64,000 bases of DNA from JAXGXJ01 sp040772905 (GCA_040772905.1 JAXGXJ010000013.1:21873-85872); one strand, 5' to 3'. Shown: positions 1-8,683, counted from the first letter of the stretch. Made by a program: numbers and translations. The notes: a model not told the origin generated them from the letters alone.

Positions 1-1
1 C

Positions 2-1441
2 AAACATCGTGTGCCGGAGGGCTTCATCCTGAGCACCGAGTTGTTCGGAGCGCTGCCGGCCATGTCGTATCGCGCGCTGTACGACGACGTCATCGGCCGC
101 GTACGCAAGGCCCTAGACCATCTGGAAAAACGCTCAGGGCTCCGTCTGGGCGATCCCGCCCGCCTGCTCACGCTCTCCATCCGCTCGGGGGCGGCCATAT
201 CGATGCCGGGTCTGATGACCACCTTCGTCGATGTGGGCCTGAACGACGACCTCGCCGACGCCCTGTCGCGCAAACCCGGCTTCGAGTGGGCCGCATGGGA
301 CTCCTACCGCCGCTTCCTTCAGTCGTGGGCCATGGCCAACGGCCTTGAGCGCGACCTCTTCGACGGCATCATGACCGAGTTCAAGGTGCGCTACGGCGTG
401 GAACGCAAGCTGGACTTCAAGGCCGAGCACATGCGGGAACTCGCCCTCACCTACAAGTCCCGCGCCCGCGATCTCGGGGTCCGTTTCTCCAGCGACCCCT
501 TCCGGCAGGTGGTGCTCTGCATACGCAAGGTACTCGAGTCGTGGGATTCGCCCGAGGCCAAACTCTATCGCGAGTACATCGGCGTGGCGGAGGAATGGGG
601 CACGGCTGTGGTGGTGCAGCGCATGGTCTTCGGCAACCTCAGCCGCTCCTCGGGCTCGGGAGTGACCTTCACCCGCAGCCCCTTGGAGCCGCATAGCAAC
701 CAGGTGCGCCTGTTCGGCGACTTCACTCCCCGCAGCCAAGGCGAGGACTTGGTGGGCGGTCTGGTGTTCCCGTCACCCATCTCCGAAGCACAGCGTCTGG
801 GAAGCGCCACCTATCGCGGCATGGAGCACTCCCTGGAGAGAGACTACCCCGAGGTCTACCAAGCTCTGCTGGAGGTGGCCCGCGATCTCGTGAACACGCG
901 CGAGTACGACCCACAAGAGATCGAGTTCACCTTCGAGTCGGCTTCGGGCAAGGACCTCTACATCCTGCAGAAGCGGGCCATGGTCCACGAGCAGACGCCG
1001 GACGCACCGTACTTCGACACGGGGTCCAAGAAGTTCAAGCAACCCGCCGCGGTGGGGATGGGTGTGGCCGGAGGAGCCTACGCCGGGCGCGTGGCCGTCA
1101 ACACGGAACATCTCGACCGCCTGATCGCCGAAGCCCCGGACGAGAACATCGTCCTCTTGCGTCCCGACACCGTTCCCGAGGACATCGCCATGATCACCCG
1201 GGTGAGCGGTCTGCTGACGGCGCGCGGAGGGGCCACGTCGCACGCCGCCGTCACGGCCAAGCGCTTGGGCAAGACGGCGGTGGTGGACTGCCGGGAGCTG
1301 GAGGTGGACGAGAACGAGGGCACAGCCCGATTGGCGGGACGAGTCCTCCAAGTGGGTGAATGGCTCTCCATCGACGGCCGGACCGGGAACATCTTCCTGG
1401 GTCGAGTCCCCACTCTGGCCCGGCCTGTGCTTGGTCTCTAG
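2..1441 (+). CDS. PPDK-like PEP/pyruvate-binding protein without C-terminal barrel (5' partial)
   Basis: The reading frame is open to the left edge, so the N-terminus is missing; the first visible residues (KHRVPEGFILSTE) match the end of the first ATP-grasp subdomain of pyruvate phosphate dikinase. About 479 codons are visible. The ATP-grasp part continues to about residue 335 (GSGVTFTRSP, QEIEFTF, LYILQKR). A swivelling phosphohistidine domain follows, with GGATSHAAV near residue 412 carrying the histidine that is phosphorylated in PPDK and PEP synthase. The protein stops just after GEWLSIDGRTGNIFLG, where PPDK normally enters its PEP-binding TIM barrel. No barrel-coding sequence follows before GAPDH. 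It is therefore a short PPDK relative or a natural truncation; complete PPDK activity is not supported by this gene alone. Confidence 0.8.
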   Translation, partial: KHRVPEGFILSTELFGALPAMSYRALYDDVIGRVRKALDHLEKRSGLRLGDPARLLTLSIRSGAAISMPGLMTTFVDVGLNDDLADALSRKPGFEWAAWDSYRRFLQSWAMANGLERDLFDGIMTEFKVRYGVERKLDFKAEHMRELALTYKSRARDLGVRFSSDPFRQVVLCIRKVLESWDSPEAKLYREYIGVAEEWGTAVVVQRMVFGNLSRSSGSGVTFTRSPLEPHSNQVRLFGDFTPRSQGEDLVGGLVFPSPISEAQRLGSATYRGMEHSLERDYPEVYQALLEVARDLVNTREYDPQEIEFTFESASGKDLYILQKRAMVHEQTPDAPYFDTGSKKFKQPAAVGMGVAGGAYAGRVAVNTEHLDRLIAEAPDENIVLLRPDTVPEDIAMITRVSGLLTARGGATSHAAVTAKRLGKTAVVDCRELEVDENEGTARLAGRVLQVGEWLSIDGRTGNIFLGRVPTLARPVLGL

Positions 1442-1561
1442 ATACTGGCGCCGGACACGTTTTGTGAGTACCCTTAGCCGGGGGGCGGTGTTCCCCTCGG
1501 CCGCTCGGGCCGCGGGAGTCCGACGTCGCGAGGGGCCAGTGTCCAGAAAGGAGATGTGGGG

Positions 1562-2782
1562 ATGAGCGCTCCAAGAACGCTCGGCATCAACGGGCTTGGC
1601 CGTATCGGCAAGCTCACGCTCTGGTATCACCTGGGAAACGACGATTTCGATCGCATCGTCGTGAACGTGGGACGACAGGTGGGCACGTCGCTCTCCGCAG
1701 TAGCCGAGTACATCGGCAAGGACAGCACCTACGGTGCGCTGCACCGTTATCTGTTGGGGCACAAGGGCCGTCCCGATATCACCATCGTGGATGAAGCCGC
1801 CGGCCTCATGCGCATCCACGGCAAAGAAGTGCTCCTTCTGCGCGATGCCCGCAACCCAAAAGACATCCCCTGGAGAGAGCACGGCGTCATCCTGGTGGTG
1901 GAATGCACGGGCAAGTTCGCCGATCCGCATGCGTCGGTGGACGATCCCAAGGGCTCAATCCGCGGCCATCTTGCCGCGGGAGCGCGCGTGGTGCTCAACA
2001 GCGCCCCCTTCAAGAGCAAGGTCAAGGGCGTGCCGCTTCCCGATGACGCCGCACTCTTCATCAACGGCATCAACCACTTCCAGTTCGATCCCGGGACGCA
2101 CAAGGTGATTTCGGCGGCTTCCTGCACCACCACTGCTCTGGCTCACATGCTGCGGCCGCTCCTTGACAGGGATCTCACCAGGAACATGATCACCGCCGGC
2201 ATGAGCACGGTGCACGCGGCCACCAACAGCCAGCCCGTGCTGGATGCCGTCCCATCCGCGGGCGCGAGCGATTTGCGTAAGACGCGCAGCACCATGAACA
2301 ACATCATCCTCACCTCCACCAACGCGGCCAAGGCGCTGGAGCAGGTCATGCCCGAAATCGCACGCATCGGTTTCATGGCCGACTCGGTGCGCATACCCAC
2401 CACCACCGTGAGTCTCGTCATCCTGAACGTCACTTTCCAGTCGGAGAGCCGGCCGGACGGCAGCGTGTCCATCGACCGGGACGTCATCAACCAGATCTAT
2501 CGCGAGGCGTCCGAGGGAGAGGCCAAAGACCTGCTCAAGTACAGCGAGCAGCAGAACGTGTCGGCCGACATGGTGGGCGAGAACGCGGCCGTCGTGATCG
2601 AGGCGCTCGAGACGCATGCCCGCACCGGCTTTGTCGACCTGCGTCTGCCCGAGAACGGCGGAGTGCGCGAGTACACCATGCCCCTCACGCACGTGAAAGT
2701 GTTCGGCTGGTACGACAACGAGATGGGCAGCTACACACATCGGTTGGGCGAGCTGACCACGCACGTGGCAAGCAGTCTGTAG
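1562..2782 (+). CDS. gap: Glyceraldehyde-3-phosphate dehydrogenase, long form
   Basis: This NAD(P)-dependent glycolytic or gluconeogenic dehydrogenase has an N-terminal Rossmann motif (INGLGRIGK), the catalytic cysteine at about residue 188 in ASCTTTALA, a likely catalytic histidine at about 218 (TVHAAT) and the C-terminal WYDNEMGSY motif. At 406 residues it exceeds the usual 330-340, as in the long GapB-like forms. The active-site stretch reads SCTTT rather than the classical SCTTN. The start is ATG 1562 because AGAAAGGAG at 1545-1553 lies 8 nt upstream; GTG 1556 would be only 2 nt from it. It follows the PPDK-like gene by 120 bp, consistent with a shared role in lower glycolysis. A strong hairpin follows the stop. 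Direction and cofactor cannot be read from sequence. Confidence 0.9.
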   Translation: MSAPRTLGINGLGRIGKLTLWYHLGNDDFDRIVVNVGRQVGTSLSAVAEYIGKDSTYGALHRYLLGHKGRPDITIVDEAAGLMRIHGKEVLLLRDARNPKDIPWREHGVILVVECTGKFADPHASVDDPKGSIRGHLAAGARVVLNSAPFKSKVKGVPLPDDAALFINGINHFQFDPGTHKVISAASCTTTALAHMLRPLLDRDLTRNMITAGMSTVHAATNSQPVLDAVPSAGASDLRKTRSTMNNIILTSTNAAKALEQVMPEIARIGFMADSVRIPTTTVSLVILNVTFQSESRPDGSVSIDRDVINQIYREASEGEAKDLLKYSEQQNVSADMVGENAAVVIEALETHARTGFVDLRLPENGGVREYTMPLTHVKVFGWYDNEMGSYTHRLGELTTHVASSL

Positions 2783-2820
2783 ACACACACGACGTCGGTC
2801 ACGTACGAGCGGTGAGTCCG

Positions 2821-2849
2821 GGGCCGCCCCGCTGGACGCGGGGCGGCCC
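2821..2849. terminator. Bidirectional hairpin between convergent genes
   Basis: A perfect 12-bp GC-rich stem (2821-2832 with 2838-2849) with a 5-nt loop lies between gap on the plus strand and the phosphoesterase stop at 2855 on the minus strand. There is no U-tract, so termination is inferred from position and stem strength. Confidence 0.6.
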
Positions 2850-2854
2850 GTCGT

Positions 2855-3421
2855 CTAACCCTCCACCACCACGATGTCGGCGCTTACCCGAACCGGGCCG
2901 TGCGCACCCTCATCGACCGGGGCACCGCCCATGCCGCCGTCTTCGTCGCAGCCATCGCCACCACCAGGCGCGATGCGCACGAAGGCGATGGTCCGCGGCC
3001 GGCCATAGCGCCGCGGCCCCGCGGAGCCGGGATTGAGATGGAGCACCCCGTTCCTCTGCTCCACGAGCGCCTGATGGCTGTGCCCGAAGATCACCACATG
3101 CACCCGCTCAGCACCCGTGCTGCGCACATCGGCTTCGTCGCGGAGCCTTCCTCCCATATGCCCGAGCAAGAATCGCGCTCCACACAATGCGAACTCCGCC
3201 CGTACAGGCAGCGTCTCGGCCCACGCTCCGGCGTCACAGTTGCCGCGCACCGCCGTCACCGGGGCGATAGCCCGCAAGGCACTCAGTATCTCAGGCCGGC
3301 AGACATCGCCCGCATGCACGATGTGATCGACCCCCTCCAACAATTCCCTCACCTCTGGGTACAGGTGATCATGGGTATCGGAGAGGACCCCGACGACGAC
3401 CTCCTTCATCGACCGGCTCAC
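2855..3421 (-). CDS. YfcE/MJ0936-family metallophosphoesterase
   Basis: This 188-residue calcineurin-like phosphodiesterase carries the dinuclear-metal motifs in order: SDTHDH, HAGD, GNCD and GHSH. The family hydrolyses phosphodiesters and phosphomonoesters; the physiological substrate is unknown. The length fits the family plus an acidic, glycine-rich C-terminal tail (GGGDGCDEDGGMGG). The GTG start at 3421 overlaps the gnd stop by 4 nt (GTGA) and has GAGGTG 8 nt upstream, so it is probably translationally coupled to gnd. ATG 3409 (MKEVVVGVLSDTH) is the alternative start. Confidence 0.85.
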   Translation of the reverse strand: MSRSMKEVVVGVLSDTHDHLYPEVRELLEGVDHIVHAGDVCRPEILSALRAIAPVTAVRGNCDAGAWAETLPVRAEFALCGARFLLGHMGGRLRDEADVRSTGAERVHVVIFGHSHQALVEQRNGVLHLNPGSAGPRRYGRPRTIAFVRIAPGGGDGCDEDGGMGGAPVDEGAHGPVRVSADIVVVEG

Positions 3422-4323
3422 GCCGAGGGCACCTCGTGACCGCCGAACTGGCCCCGCAGCGCGGAGAGCAAACGAGCGGAGAACCCGGTCTCATCGCGAC
3501 TGGAGAAGCGGGCGTTCAAGGCCGCGCTGATGACAGGAGCAGGCACCCCTTGCTCGATAGACTCCAGCACGGTCCAACGCCCCTCGCCCGAATCGTGGAC
3601 CACCGGAGCCACTGCAGCCAAGGCCGGGTCGGGCTCCAGAGCCCGGGCCGCCAGATCGAGCAACCACGATCTGATGACGCTGCCCTCGCGCCACAACTCG
3701 GCCACCTGGTGGACGTCCAGCTGGAGATCCTCCTTCGACCGGAGCAGGGCGAAACCCTCGGCGTAGGCCTGCATGAGTCCGTACTCGATGCCGTTGTGCA
3801 CCATCTTCGTGAAATGCCCGGCCCCGCTGGGGCCCACGTGACCCCATCCCCGATCGGGGGCCGGAGCCAAGGTCTCTATGAGCGGTCGCGCCAGAGCCAC
3901 GGCTTCCGGCGCTCCTCCCGCGCTGATGCTGTAGCCGTACTCCCGTCCCCAGATGCCGCCGCTGGTACCGGCATCTACCAGATGGATGCCTCGCGCGGCC
4001 AACTCCGCCGCACGGCGCACCGAATCACGATAATAGGAGTTGGCCGCGTCGACGATGACGTCGCCCTGCGCCAGCAGATCGGCGAGTTCACGCACTGCGT
4101 TCTCGGTGACCTCTCCGGCAGGGAGCATGGTCCACACGATCCTGGGGGCCGGCAGAGCCGCCACCAGTTCCGCGCGAGACCAAGCCGGCACGGCCCCTTC
4201 CTGTGCCAGCGCCTCCACCGGCCCGGGCGATCGGTTGCCGACTACGACTCGATGGCCTCCGGACAGCAGACGGCGGACCATGTTGGCCCCCATCCGTCCC
4301 AGACCTACGAATCCGGTGTCCAT
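3418..4323 (-). CDS. gnd: 6-phosphogluconate dehydrogenase, short NAD-type (decarboxylating)
   Basis: This enzyme oxidatively decarboxylates 6-phosphogluconate to ribulose 5-phosphate. The N-terminus has the Rossmann motif GLGRMGANMVRRL, followed by VDAANSYY and the substrate/catalytic region GTSGG with the lysine motif FTKMVHNGIEYG. At 301 residues it belongs to the short YqeC/GndA-like class, which commonly prefers NAD, rather than the roughly 470-residue NADP class. GGGAGG sits 5 nt before the ATG. It is the first gene of a two-gene unit with the phosphoesterase. Confidence 0.88.
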   Translation of the reverse strand: MDTGFVGLGRMGANMVRRLLSGGHRVVVGNRSPGPVEALAQEGAVPAWSRAELVAALPAPRIVWTMLPAGEVTENAVRELADLLAQGDVIVDAANSYYRDSVRRAAELAARGIHLVDAGTSGGIWGREYGYSISAGGAPEAVALARPLIETLAPAPDRGWGHVGPSGAGHFTKMVHNGIEYGLMQAYAEGFALLRSKEDLQLDVHQVAELWREGSVIRSWLLDLAARALEPDPALAAVAPVVHDSGEGRWTVLESIEQGVPAPVISAALNARFSSRDETGFSARLLSALRGQFGGHEVPSA

Positions 4324-4442
4324 CCTGACCTCCCTTGCAGGCTTCTCTCGGCGACTCTCTCCGCAGACGCGGCCGTCCTCATACCTTCCCCACGGTGACG
4401 CCCGGCAACCCCTCTGCGCACATCCGCGCCTCTTGCGCGCCG

Positions 4443-5600
4443 TCAGAAGTCGTCATCGCCGAGCAGATCGTCGCCCTCGAACAGGTCATCGTCGGGAGCG
4501 TTCCCCACCGGCAGCTTCCCATACCGCTGCGCATGACGTGTGAGGAGTTCGCTCTCCCGCTGAGTGTAGAGGGCCCCCTCCTCCCACGCCACAGATCGTG
4601 CGTCCTTGAACGACGGGTCGCTCAACGCTCGCTCCAGACCGCGGCGCAGGTCGGGGACTCCGAGGATGGCCAGAGCTTCGCCGGTATCGTCTAGCAACTG
4701 CAACACACCCGGGCCCTCGGGGAGGCACTCGCGCGCCTTCTGGACTGTGACGCTGGGCTGCGGGGGCAGCACGGCCGGAGCGAGACCGCTCATGACGCGA
4801 CGCCCCTCCAGCCAGCGCCGCCCGGCCTCGCCGGGGGCCGTGAAGGCTCCCGTTGGGCAGACCAGCACGCAGCGCCCGCAGAACGTGCAGCCCGCGGCCC
4901 GCAGACTGCCGCCGCCCTTGGGGGCGGCGCGGAGGCGGCGGCCTCCGGCCGCCGCCTCCTCCACCATCTGCAACGCCCCTCCCGCGCCCTCTGCGCGCTC
5001 ACACACCGCCACGCAACGTCCACACCCCACACAGAGGCCCGGTTCGCGCCGGATCCGCCCCTCCACAGAAGAAGTGCGATCAGAGGCCGCAGCCCCCGCA
5101 GGCACCAGCCCCACGAAGCCGGCCAGAAGGGCCAGCTCGCACTCGCCGCCCTTGTCACAGCAACGGGCTTCGGGAGGATTACCGTAAGTGCATTCGTCGC
5201 GCAGGCAGCCGTCGCGCTCAGGACAGCTGAGGCATACGGAAGGATGACCCTCCATCACACCGGCCAGCCGCTCGCGCCGTCCGGCCCGCAACCGCTCGTC
5301 GTCGGTGGTGACCACCAGCCCGTCCGAGGCGCTCGTCACACACGCACGCACGACGCGGTCATCCCCGATCCTCACCACGCACAACCCGCACCCAGTCCCG
5401 TCGGACCCCCACTCAGCCAGACTGGGAAGACCGGGATACGAGCACAACCGGGGCACATAGGCGCCGGCAAGATCGCAGGCCGAAAGGATGTCGATGCCGT
5501 CCGGCACACGCACGCGCAGACCATCCACGATGATCTCGATCAGACGATCATCGTGGGAGACACCACCGTGGTACGCCCCCCGCTCGCCGCCGTGATTCAC
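4443..5600 (-). CDS. NuoG/hydrogenase-like multi-cluster Fe-S electron-transfer protein
   Basis: The protein has about 385 residues. An N-terminal plant-type [2Fe-2S] domain (cysteines in RLCSYPG, GTGCGLCVV, RACVTS) is followed by a NuoG-type His-Cys cluster, HPSVCLSCPERDGC (H-x3-C-x2-C-x5-C). Two [4Fe-4S] ferredoxin motifs follow, CVGCGRCVAVC and CTFCGRCVLVCP. This is the electron-wire half of NuoG or [FeFe]-hydrogenase; no molybdopterin or H-cluster domain follows, and the C-terminus is an acidic tail. GTG 5600 overlaps the ferredoxin stop by 4 nt (GTGA); GTG 5630 is possible. As the last gene of the kor-bcr run it is inferred to pass electrons between ferredoxin and an unidentified partner. 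Confidence 0.75.
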   Translation of the reverse strand: MNHGGERGAYHGGVSHDDRLIEIIVDGLRVRVPDGIDILSACDLAGAYVPRLCSYPGLPSLAEWGSDGTGCGLCVVRIGDDRVVRACVTSASDGLVVTTDDERLRAGRRERLAGVMEGHPSVCLSCPERDGCLRDECTYGNPPEARCCDKGGECELALLAGFVGLVPAGAAASDRTSSVEGRIRREPGLCVGCGRCVAVCERAEGAGGALQMVEEAAAGGRRLRAAPKGGGSLRAAGCTFCGRCVLVCPTGAFTAPGEAGRRWLEGRRVMSGLAPAVLPPQPSVTVQKARECLPEGPGVLQLLDDTGEALAILGVPDLRRGLERALSDPSFKDARSVAWEEGALYTQRESELLTRHAQRYGKLPVGNAPDDDLFEGDDLLGDDDF

Positions 5601-5890
5601 CAACTGTGCGAGAGCGCGCCGTGGGGACACGCAGTCGTGCAGGGTAGAGGCCGCTGGGTACCGCTGTCTCCATTCTGTGACTTGCAGCGCGAACAGAGCT
5701 CGCGCAGTCGACGACGAGCCTTCTCGTCCACCACAGCCACCAGATCATCGTAGTCGTCGAGTTCGATGACGTAGACCTCGCCTGGGCATGCCTCCACACA
5801 GGGATGGTCCACGCATCCGGCGCAGCGATCACCGTCGATGGTGATGTAGTAGAAGCCCGAGCCGTCCTCGTATCCGTAGTTGGCGATCAT
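5597..5890 (-). CDS. Two-cluster [4Fe-4S] ferredoxin
   Basis: This 97-residue protein starts at ATG 5890 (MIANYGYED). Two cysteine sets are visible: CAGCVDHPCVEACP (C-x2-C-x4-C-x3-C-P) and a second with C-x2-C, 14 residues, then C-x3-C-P (PCTTACPHGAL). Both spacings differ from clostridial 2[4Fe-4S] ferredoxins, which use C-x2-C-x2-C-x3-C-P, and are closer to ferredoxin-like subunits of larger oxidoreductases. It lies between the EthD-like gene and the NuoG-like gene and overlaps the latter. It is the most obvious electron acceptor for KorABC in this operon; that role is inferred from position. Confidence 0.8.
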   Translation of the reverse strand: MIANYGYEDGSGFYYITIDGDRCAGCVDHPCVEACPGEVYVIELDDYDDLVAVVDEKARRRLRELCSRCKSQNGDSGTQRPLPCTTACPHGALSHSW

Positions 5891-5897
5891 GGCCTCG

Positions 5898-6209
5898 CTA
5901 CAGCACCTCTTCGCTGATCTGGATGGTAGGCGTGATATCGGTGAAGTTTGGTAGATCGGCGTCGAACTCGGGTGAATGGGGCGCGCAGTGCGTCTGGAAC
6001 GCGTCCATGGACTCGAAGTACAGCTGGCAGACGGTGGTGTACACGGGCGGCATGTCGGGCCCTGGTCCACCGAGCCCCCGCTCCACGGTGACCTTCACCA
6101 AGGCCTCTCCCACCTTCTCTTTCACCAGCGCGATGTGTCTGTTGCAGTAGTAATCCATGTCGAAGCGCCGGTCTGCGCCGTACGGATACATGACGGTCAT
6201 CTTGATCAT
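5898..6209 (-). CDS. EthD-domain protein
   Basis: This 103-residue protein matches the EthD dimeric alpha-beta-barrel pattern: an N-terminal beta strand (MIKMTVMYPYG), the FDMDYYCNRHIALV motif in which the histidine is conserved, and a C-terminal PTIQISEE strand. EthD proteins accompany oxidative and aromatic catabolic genes, usually without a defined reaction. AGGTGAG lies just upstream of ATG 6209. It sits 15 nt after the BcrA-like stop and 7 nt before the ferredoxin start, so it belongs to the same transcript. Confidence 0.75.
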   Translation of the reverse strand: MIKMTVMYPYGADRRFDMDYYCNRHIALVKEKVGEALVKVTVERGLGGPGPDMPPVYTTVCQLYFESMDAFQTHCAPHSPEFDADLPNFTDITPTIQISEEVL

Positions 6210-6224
6210 CGTCTCACCTGGCCT

Positions 6225-7136
6225 TCACTTGGGATCAGCGACAGCGGCTCTCTCTCTTTGAGCCTTGCGGTGGAGAGAGTGAGCGAACAGGGCCGCACCC
6301 AACGCGCCGGCCACCTGCGGGTCAAGCACAGTGTCGCCCGGCAGCTTGATGGCTTCCACGCCTACCAGCCGTTCGATGCGTCGGGTTACACCGATATTCT
6401 TGCCGATGCCACCGGTTATGAAGAACTCGGGCTCCACGCCCATCCGCTCGATGAGCCCGGCGACCCGCTGAGCCATGGCCGCGCAGTAGGCGGCGAGCAC
6501 TCTGTTCACGCTCCAACCCGCCCGCAACAGCGACGTGGCCTCGGACTTGGCGAACACGGTACACACGTTGCTCACCGGCGGCGGCTCCTCGTCGATCTCG
6601 AACGAGCGCCGGCCGATGTCCTCAATCGGCACCGAGAGCACGTCGGCGATGACCTCCATGCCCCGGCCGGTCCCGGCGGCGCACTTGTCGTTCATGATGA
6701 AGTTGAGCACCTTGCCGCGCTCATCACAGCGGATGACCTTGCAGTCCTGGCCGCCCATGTCGAGGAGTGTGCGCACGCTCGGGCCGGCCATGTGATTGGC
6801 ACCCCGCGCGTGGCAGGCTATCTCGGTGATGGTACGCGACGCGAAGGGCACGTTCACCCGGCCATAGCCGGTCCCCACCGCGTAGGCCACATCGTCCAAC
6901 GTCAGACCCAGAGGTTCGGAGGCCCCTCTGAAGGCACGCAGGGCGCTGTCCGGGCTGCTGGACCCCGTGCGAGTGGAATGGAACGCGAGCAGCCTCCCGT
7001 CGACCAGGATCACGGCCTGCGAGCTCACCGACCCCACGTCGACCCCCACGGTCACGGCCGAGGCCCTCCGCCAGTCGAGGTCGGCAGCCTGCCAGCTCCT
7101 CTCGCTCCATCGCCAGAACTCTTGACTCTGTTCCAT
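6225..7136 (-). CDS. BcrA/BadF/BzdQ-like ATPase (benzoyl-CoA reductase-type activase)
   Basis: The protein is about 303 residues of the ASKHA activase family, which couples ATP hydrolysis to low-potential electron transfer. After a Trp-rich start (EFWRWSERSW) it shows VGVDVGSVSSQAV (phosphate-1), GTGYGRVNVPFA, ITEIACHARGANHM, LLDMGGQDCKVIRCDE (phosphate-2), NDKCAAGTGRGMEV with the cluster cysteine, and CTVFAKSEATSLL with the second. The combination with HARGAN and GTGYGRVNVPF resembles BcrA/BzdQ of ATP-dependent benzoyl-CoA reductases more than HgdC, in my recollection of those families. ATG 7136 is chosen; the frame is open to 7316 but the extra 60 residues are Arg-rich and look non-coding. 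It lies 130 bp after the BcrD-like gene. The BcrB/BcrC catalytic subunits are not in the window. Confidence 0.78.
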   Translation of the reverse strand: MEQSQEFWRWSERSWQAADLDWRRASAVTVGVDVGSVSSQAVILVDGRLLAFHSTRTGSSSPDSALRAFRGASEPLGLTLDDVAYAVGTGYGRVNVPFASRTITEIACHARGANHMAGPSVRTLLDMGGQDCKVIRCDERGKVLNFIMNDKCAAGTGRGMEVIADVLSVPIEDIGRRSFEIDEEPPPVSNVCTVFAKSEATSLLRAGWSVNRVLAAYCAAMAQRVAGLIERMGVEPEFFITGGIGKNIGVTRRIERLVGVEAIKLPGDTVLDPQVAGALGAALFAHSLHRKAQRERAAVADPK

Positions 7137-7266
7137 CACACCGCCGTTCTTGAGACCACCGGTCTGTGCGCCGCGCCAGCGGCACGGCCGCACCACGCGA
7201 TGATACCGGTAGCGGAAGGGTGCGGGAAGTGTGAAGAGCGCGCGGCCTGGACGTCGGGCCGTCTTT

Positions 7267-8049
7267 CTAGCGGGTCTCTCCCGCCTCCCACGCGATGAGC
7301 GCCGCGCCGTAAGCACCGAGATACTCGGCGTCCGCGAGCACGTAGAGGTCCACTCCGCCGAGCGCCTCGGCCAGAGAGCTCACGAACCCGATGTTAAGGG
7401 CCGCACCCCCGCCCACCACCACCGGGTCGTCGATGCCGATGCGGCGCACCATGGCCGACACCCTGCTGGCCATCGCGTCGTGCACGGCACGAGCGATGTC
7501 GGCCGGAGGGGTGTTGGCATGGATGAGGCTCACCACCTCCGACTCGGCGAAGACCGTGCACTGCGCGTTCATGGGGATACTCGCCGTGGAATCGAGGGAG
7601 ACACGGGCGAAGTCGTCCAGGCGCATATCGAGCGCCCGGCTCATCGCCTCGACGAAAGCCCCCGCGCCGGCGGCGCACTTCTCGTTGATGGCGAAATCGA
7701 TGACCTTACCCTCGGGGCTGAGCTTGATGGCGCGGGCCTCGTCGGCGCCCACGTCCACGACGGTACGGGCCCCGGGGTAGAGCGCAGCGGCGCCCCGTCC
7801 GTCGGCCGCCACCTCGGTGGGCTGAGCCTGCGCGTAGGGAAGGGCCTTGCGGCCTGCCCCCGTGGCGGCGTAGACCTGTACCTGGTCACGGGACATACCG
7901 ACCTGGCGCAGTGCTTCTTCCAAGCCGCGGGCCGCCGATTCGTCGTGGTCGAAACCGGAGGGGACGGCGGCACGAGCGATGACCTCGCCGTCATCCAAGA
8001 GGACGACGTGCACGTTCTTGGCGCCCACATCGATGCCGGCGACGATCAT
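7267..8049 (-). CDS. BcrD/BzdP-like ATPase, partner of the BcrA-like subunit
   Basis: This second, shorter ASKHA activase (260 residues) has AGIDVGAKNVHVV, YAATGAGRKA, TVVDVGADEARAIKL (with A where many relatives have GGQD), NEKCAAGAGAFVEAM and CTVFAESEVVSLI, so the two cysteines that should hold the intersubunit [4Fe-4S] cluster are present. Unlike homodimeric HgdC activators, having two different activase genes side by side is typical of class I benzoyl-CoA reductase (BcrA+BcrD, BzdQ+BzdP). The start is ATG 8049; ATG 8076 would overlap korC by 8 nt. The operon neighbours KorABC and ferredoxin supply a logical electron source. Confidence 0.78.
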   Translation of the reverse strand: MIVAGIDVGAKNVHVVLLDDGEVIARAAVPSGFDHDESAARGLEEALRQVGMSRDQVQVYAATGAGRKALPYAQAQPTEVAADGRGAAALYPGARTVVDVGADEARAIKLSPEGKVIDFAINEKCAAGAGAFVEAMSRALDMRLDDFARVSLDSTASIPMNAQCTVFAESEVVSLIHANTPPADIARAVHDAMASRVSAMVRRIGIDDPVVVGGGAALNIGFVSSLAEALGGVDLYVLADAEYLGAYGAALIAWEAGETR

Positions 8050-8068
8050 AGAGCGTCCCGGCGTGTCA

Positions 8069-8683
8069 CTAGGCATTGGCGACGCCTATGGCTGCACACT
8101 CTTCCACAGTGACCGCCAGCCCACGGTCGAGAGCCTTGCCGTTCACGGTCTCGGTGCCTTTGGGCACCATCTCCATGACGGCTTTGCGCAGCGATTCCAC
8201 CGAGACCACCCCGGTGATGGCCACCACGGCGCCCAGCGTGAGCACGTTGGTGGTCTGGGTACGGCCGGTCTCCTCCAGCGCGAGGCGGGTGAAAGGCACC
8301 CCGAAACTACGTCCGCCGAAGGCCGGCAGCTCGGTGACCTTCTCAGAATCGTAGATGAAAACACCGTCTGGCCGCAGGCCGGAGATGTAACCGGTGGCGG
8401 CTTCCTGCGACAGCGCCACCAAGAGGTCGACGCCGGACACCTGGGGATAGTCGATGAGGTGGTCGGAGATTATGACGTCGCTGCGGCTGTAGCCTCCGCG
8501 CGCCTCGGGGCCGTACGACTGGGTCTGCACCACCTGACGGTGGTCGCGGGTGGCCGCCATAGCCAGGATCACGCCCATAAGGATGACTCCCTGACCACCG
8601 GTGCCGCCGAAGCGGATCTCGATCCAGTCGCGCTCGGCCATGATGCCGCTGCGAGGCGGGGCTGCGGGAACGGCCGGCGTCAT
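8069..8683 (-). CDS. korC: 2-oxoacid:ferredoxin oxidoreductase, gamma subunit
   Basis: This 204-residue protein has the gamma-domain signature RFGGTGGQGVILMG, then QTQSYGPEARGGYSRSDVIIS and VDLLVALSQEA. The gamma subunit forms part of the CoA- and substrate-handling interface with alpha. Its ATG overlaps the korB stop (ATGA at 8680-8683), indicating coupled translation. MAERDWIEIRFGG, 14 residues in, is where the conserved part begins. Confidence 0.88.
   Translation of the reverse strand: MTPAVPAAPPRSGIMAERDWIEIRFGGTGGQGVILMGVILAMAATRDHRQVVQTQSYGPEARGGYSRSDVIISDHLIDYPQVSGVDLLVALSQEAATGYISGLRPDGVFIYDSEKVTELPAFGGRSFGVPFTRLALEETGRTQTTNVLTLGAVVAITGVVSVESLRKAVMEMVPKGTETVNGKALDRGLAVTVEECAAIGVANA

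Noticed and set aside
1442..1561. A frameshifted PEP-binding barrel after the PPDK-like gene
   Set aside because: The 120-bp gap is too short and none of its frames resembles the PEP-utiliser C-terminal domain.
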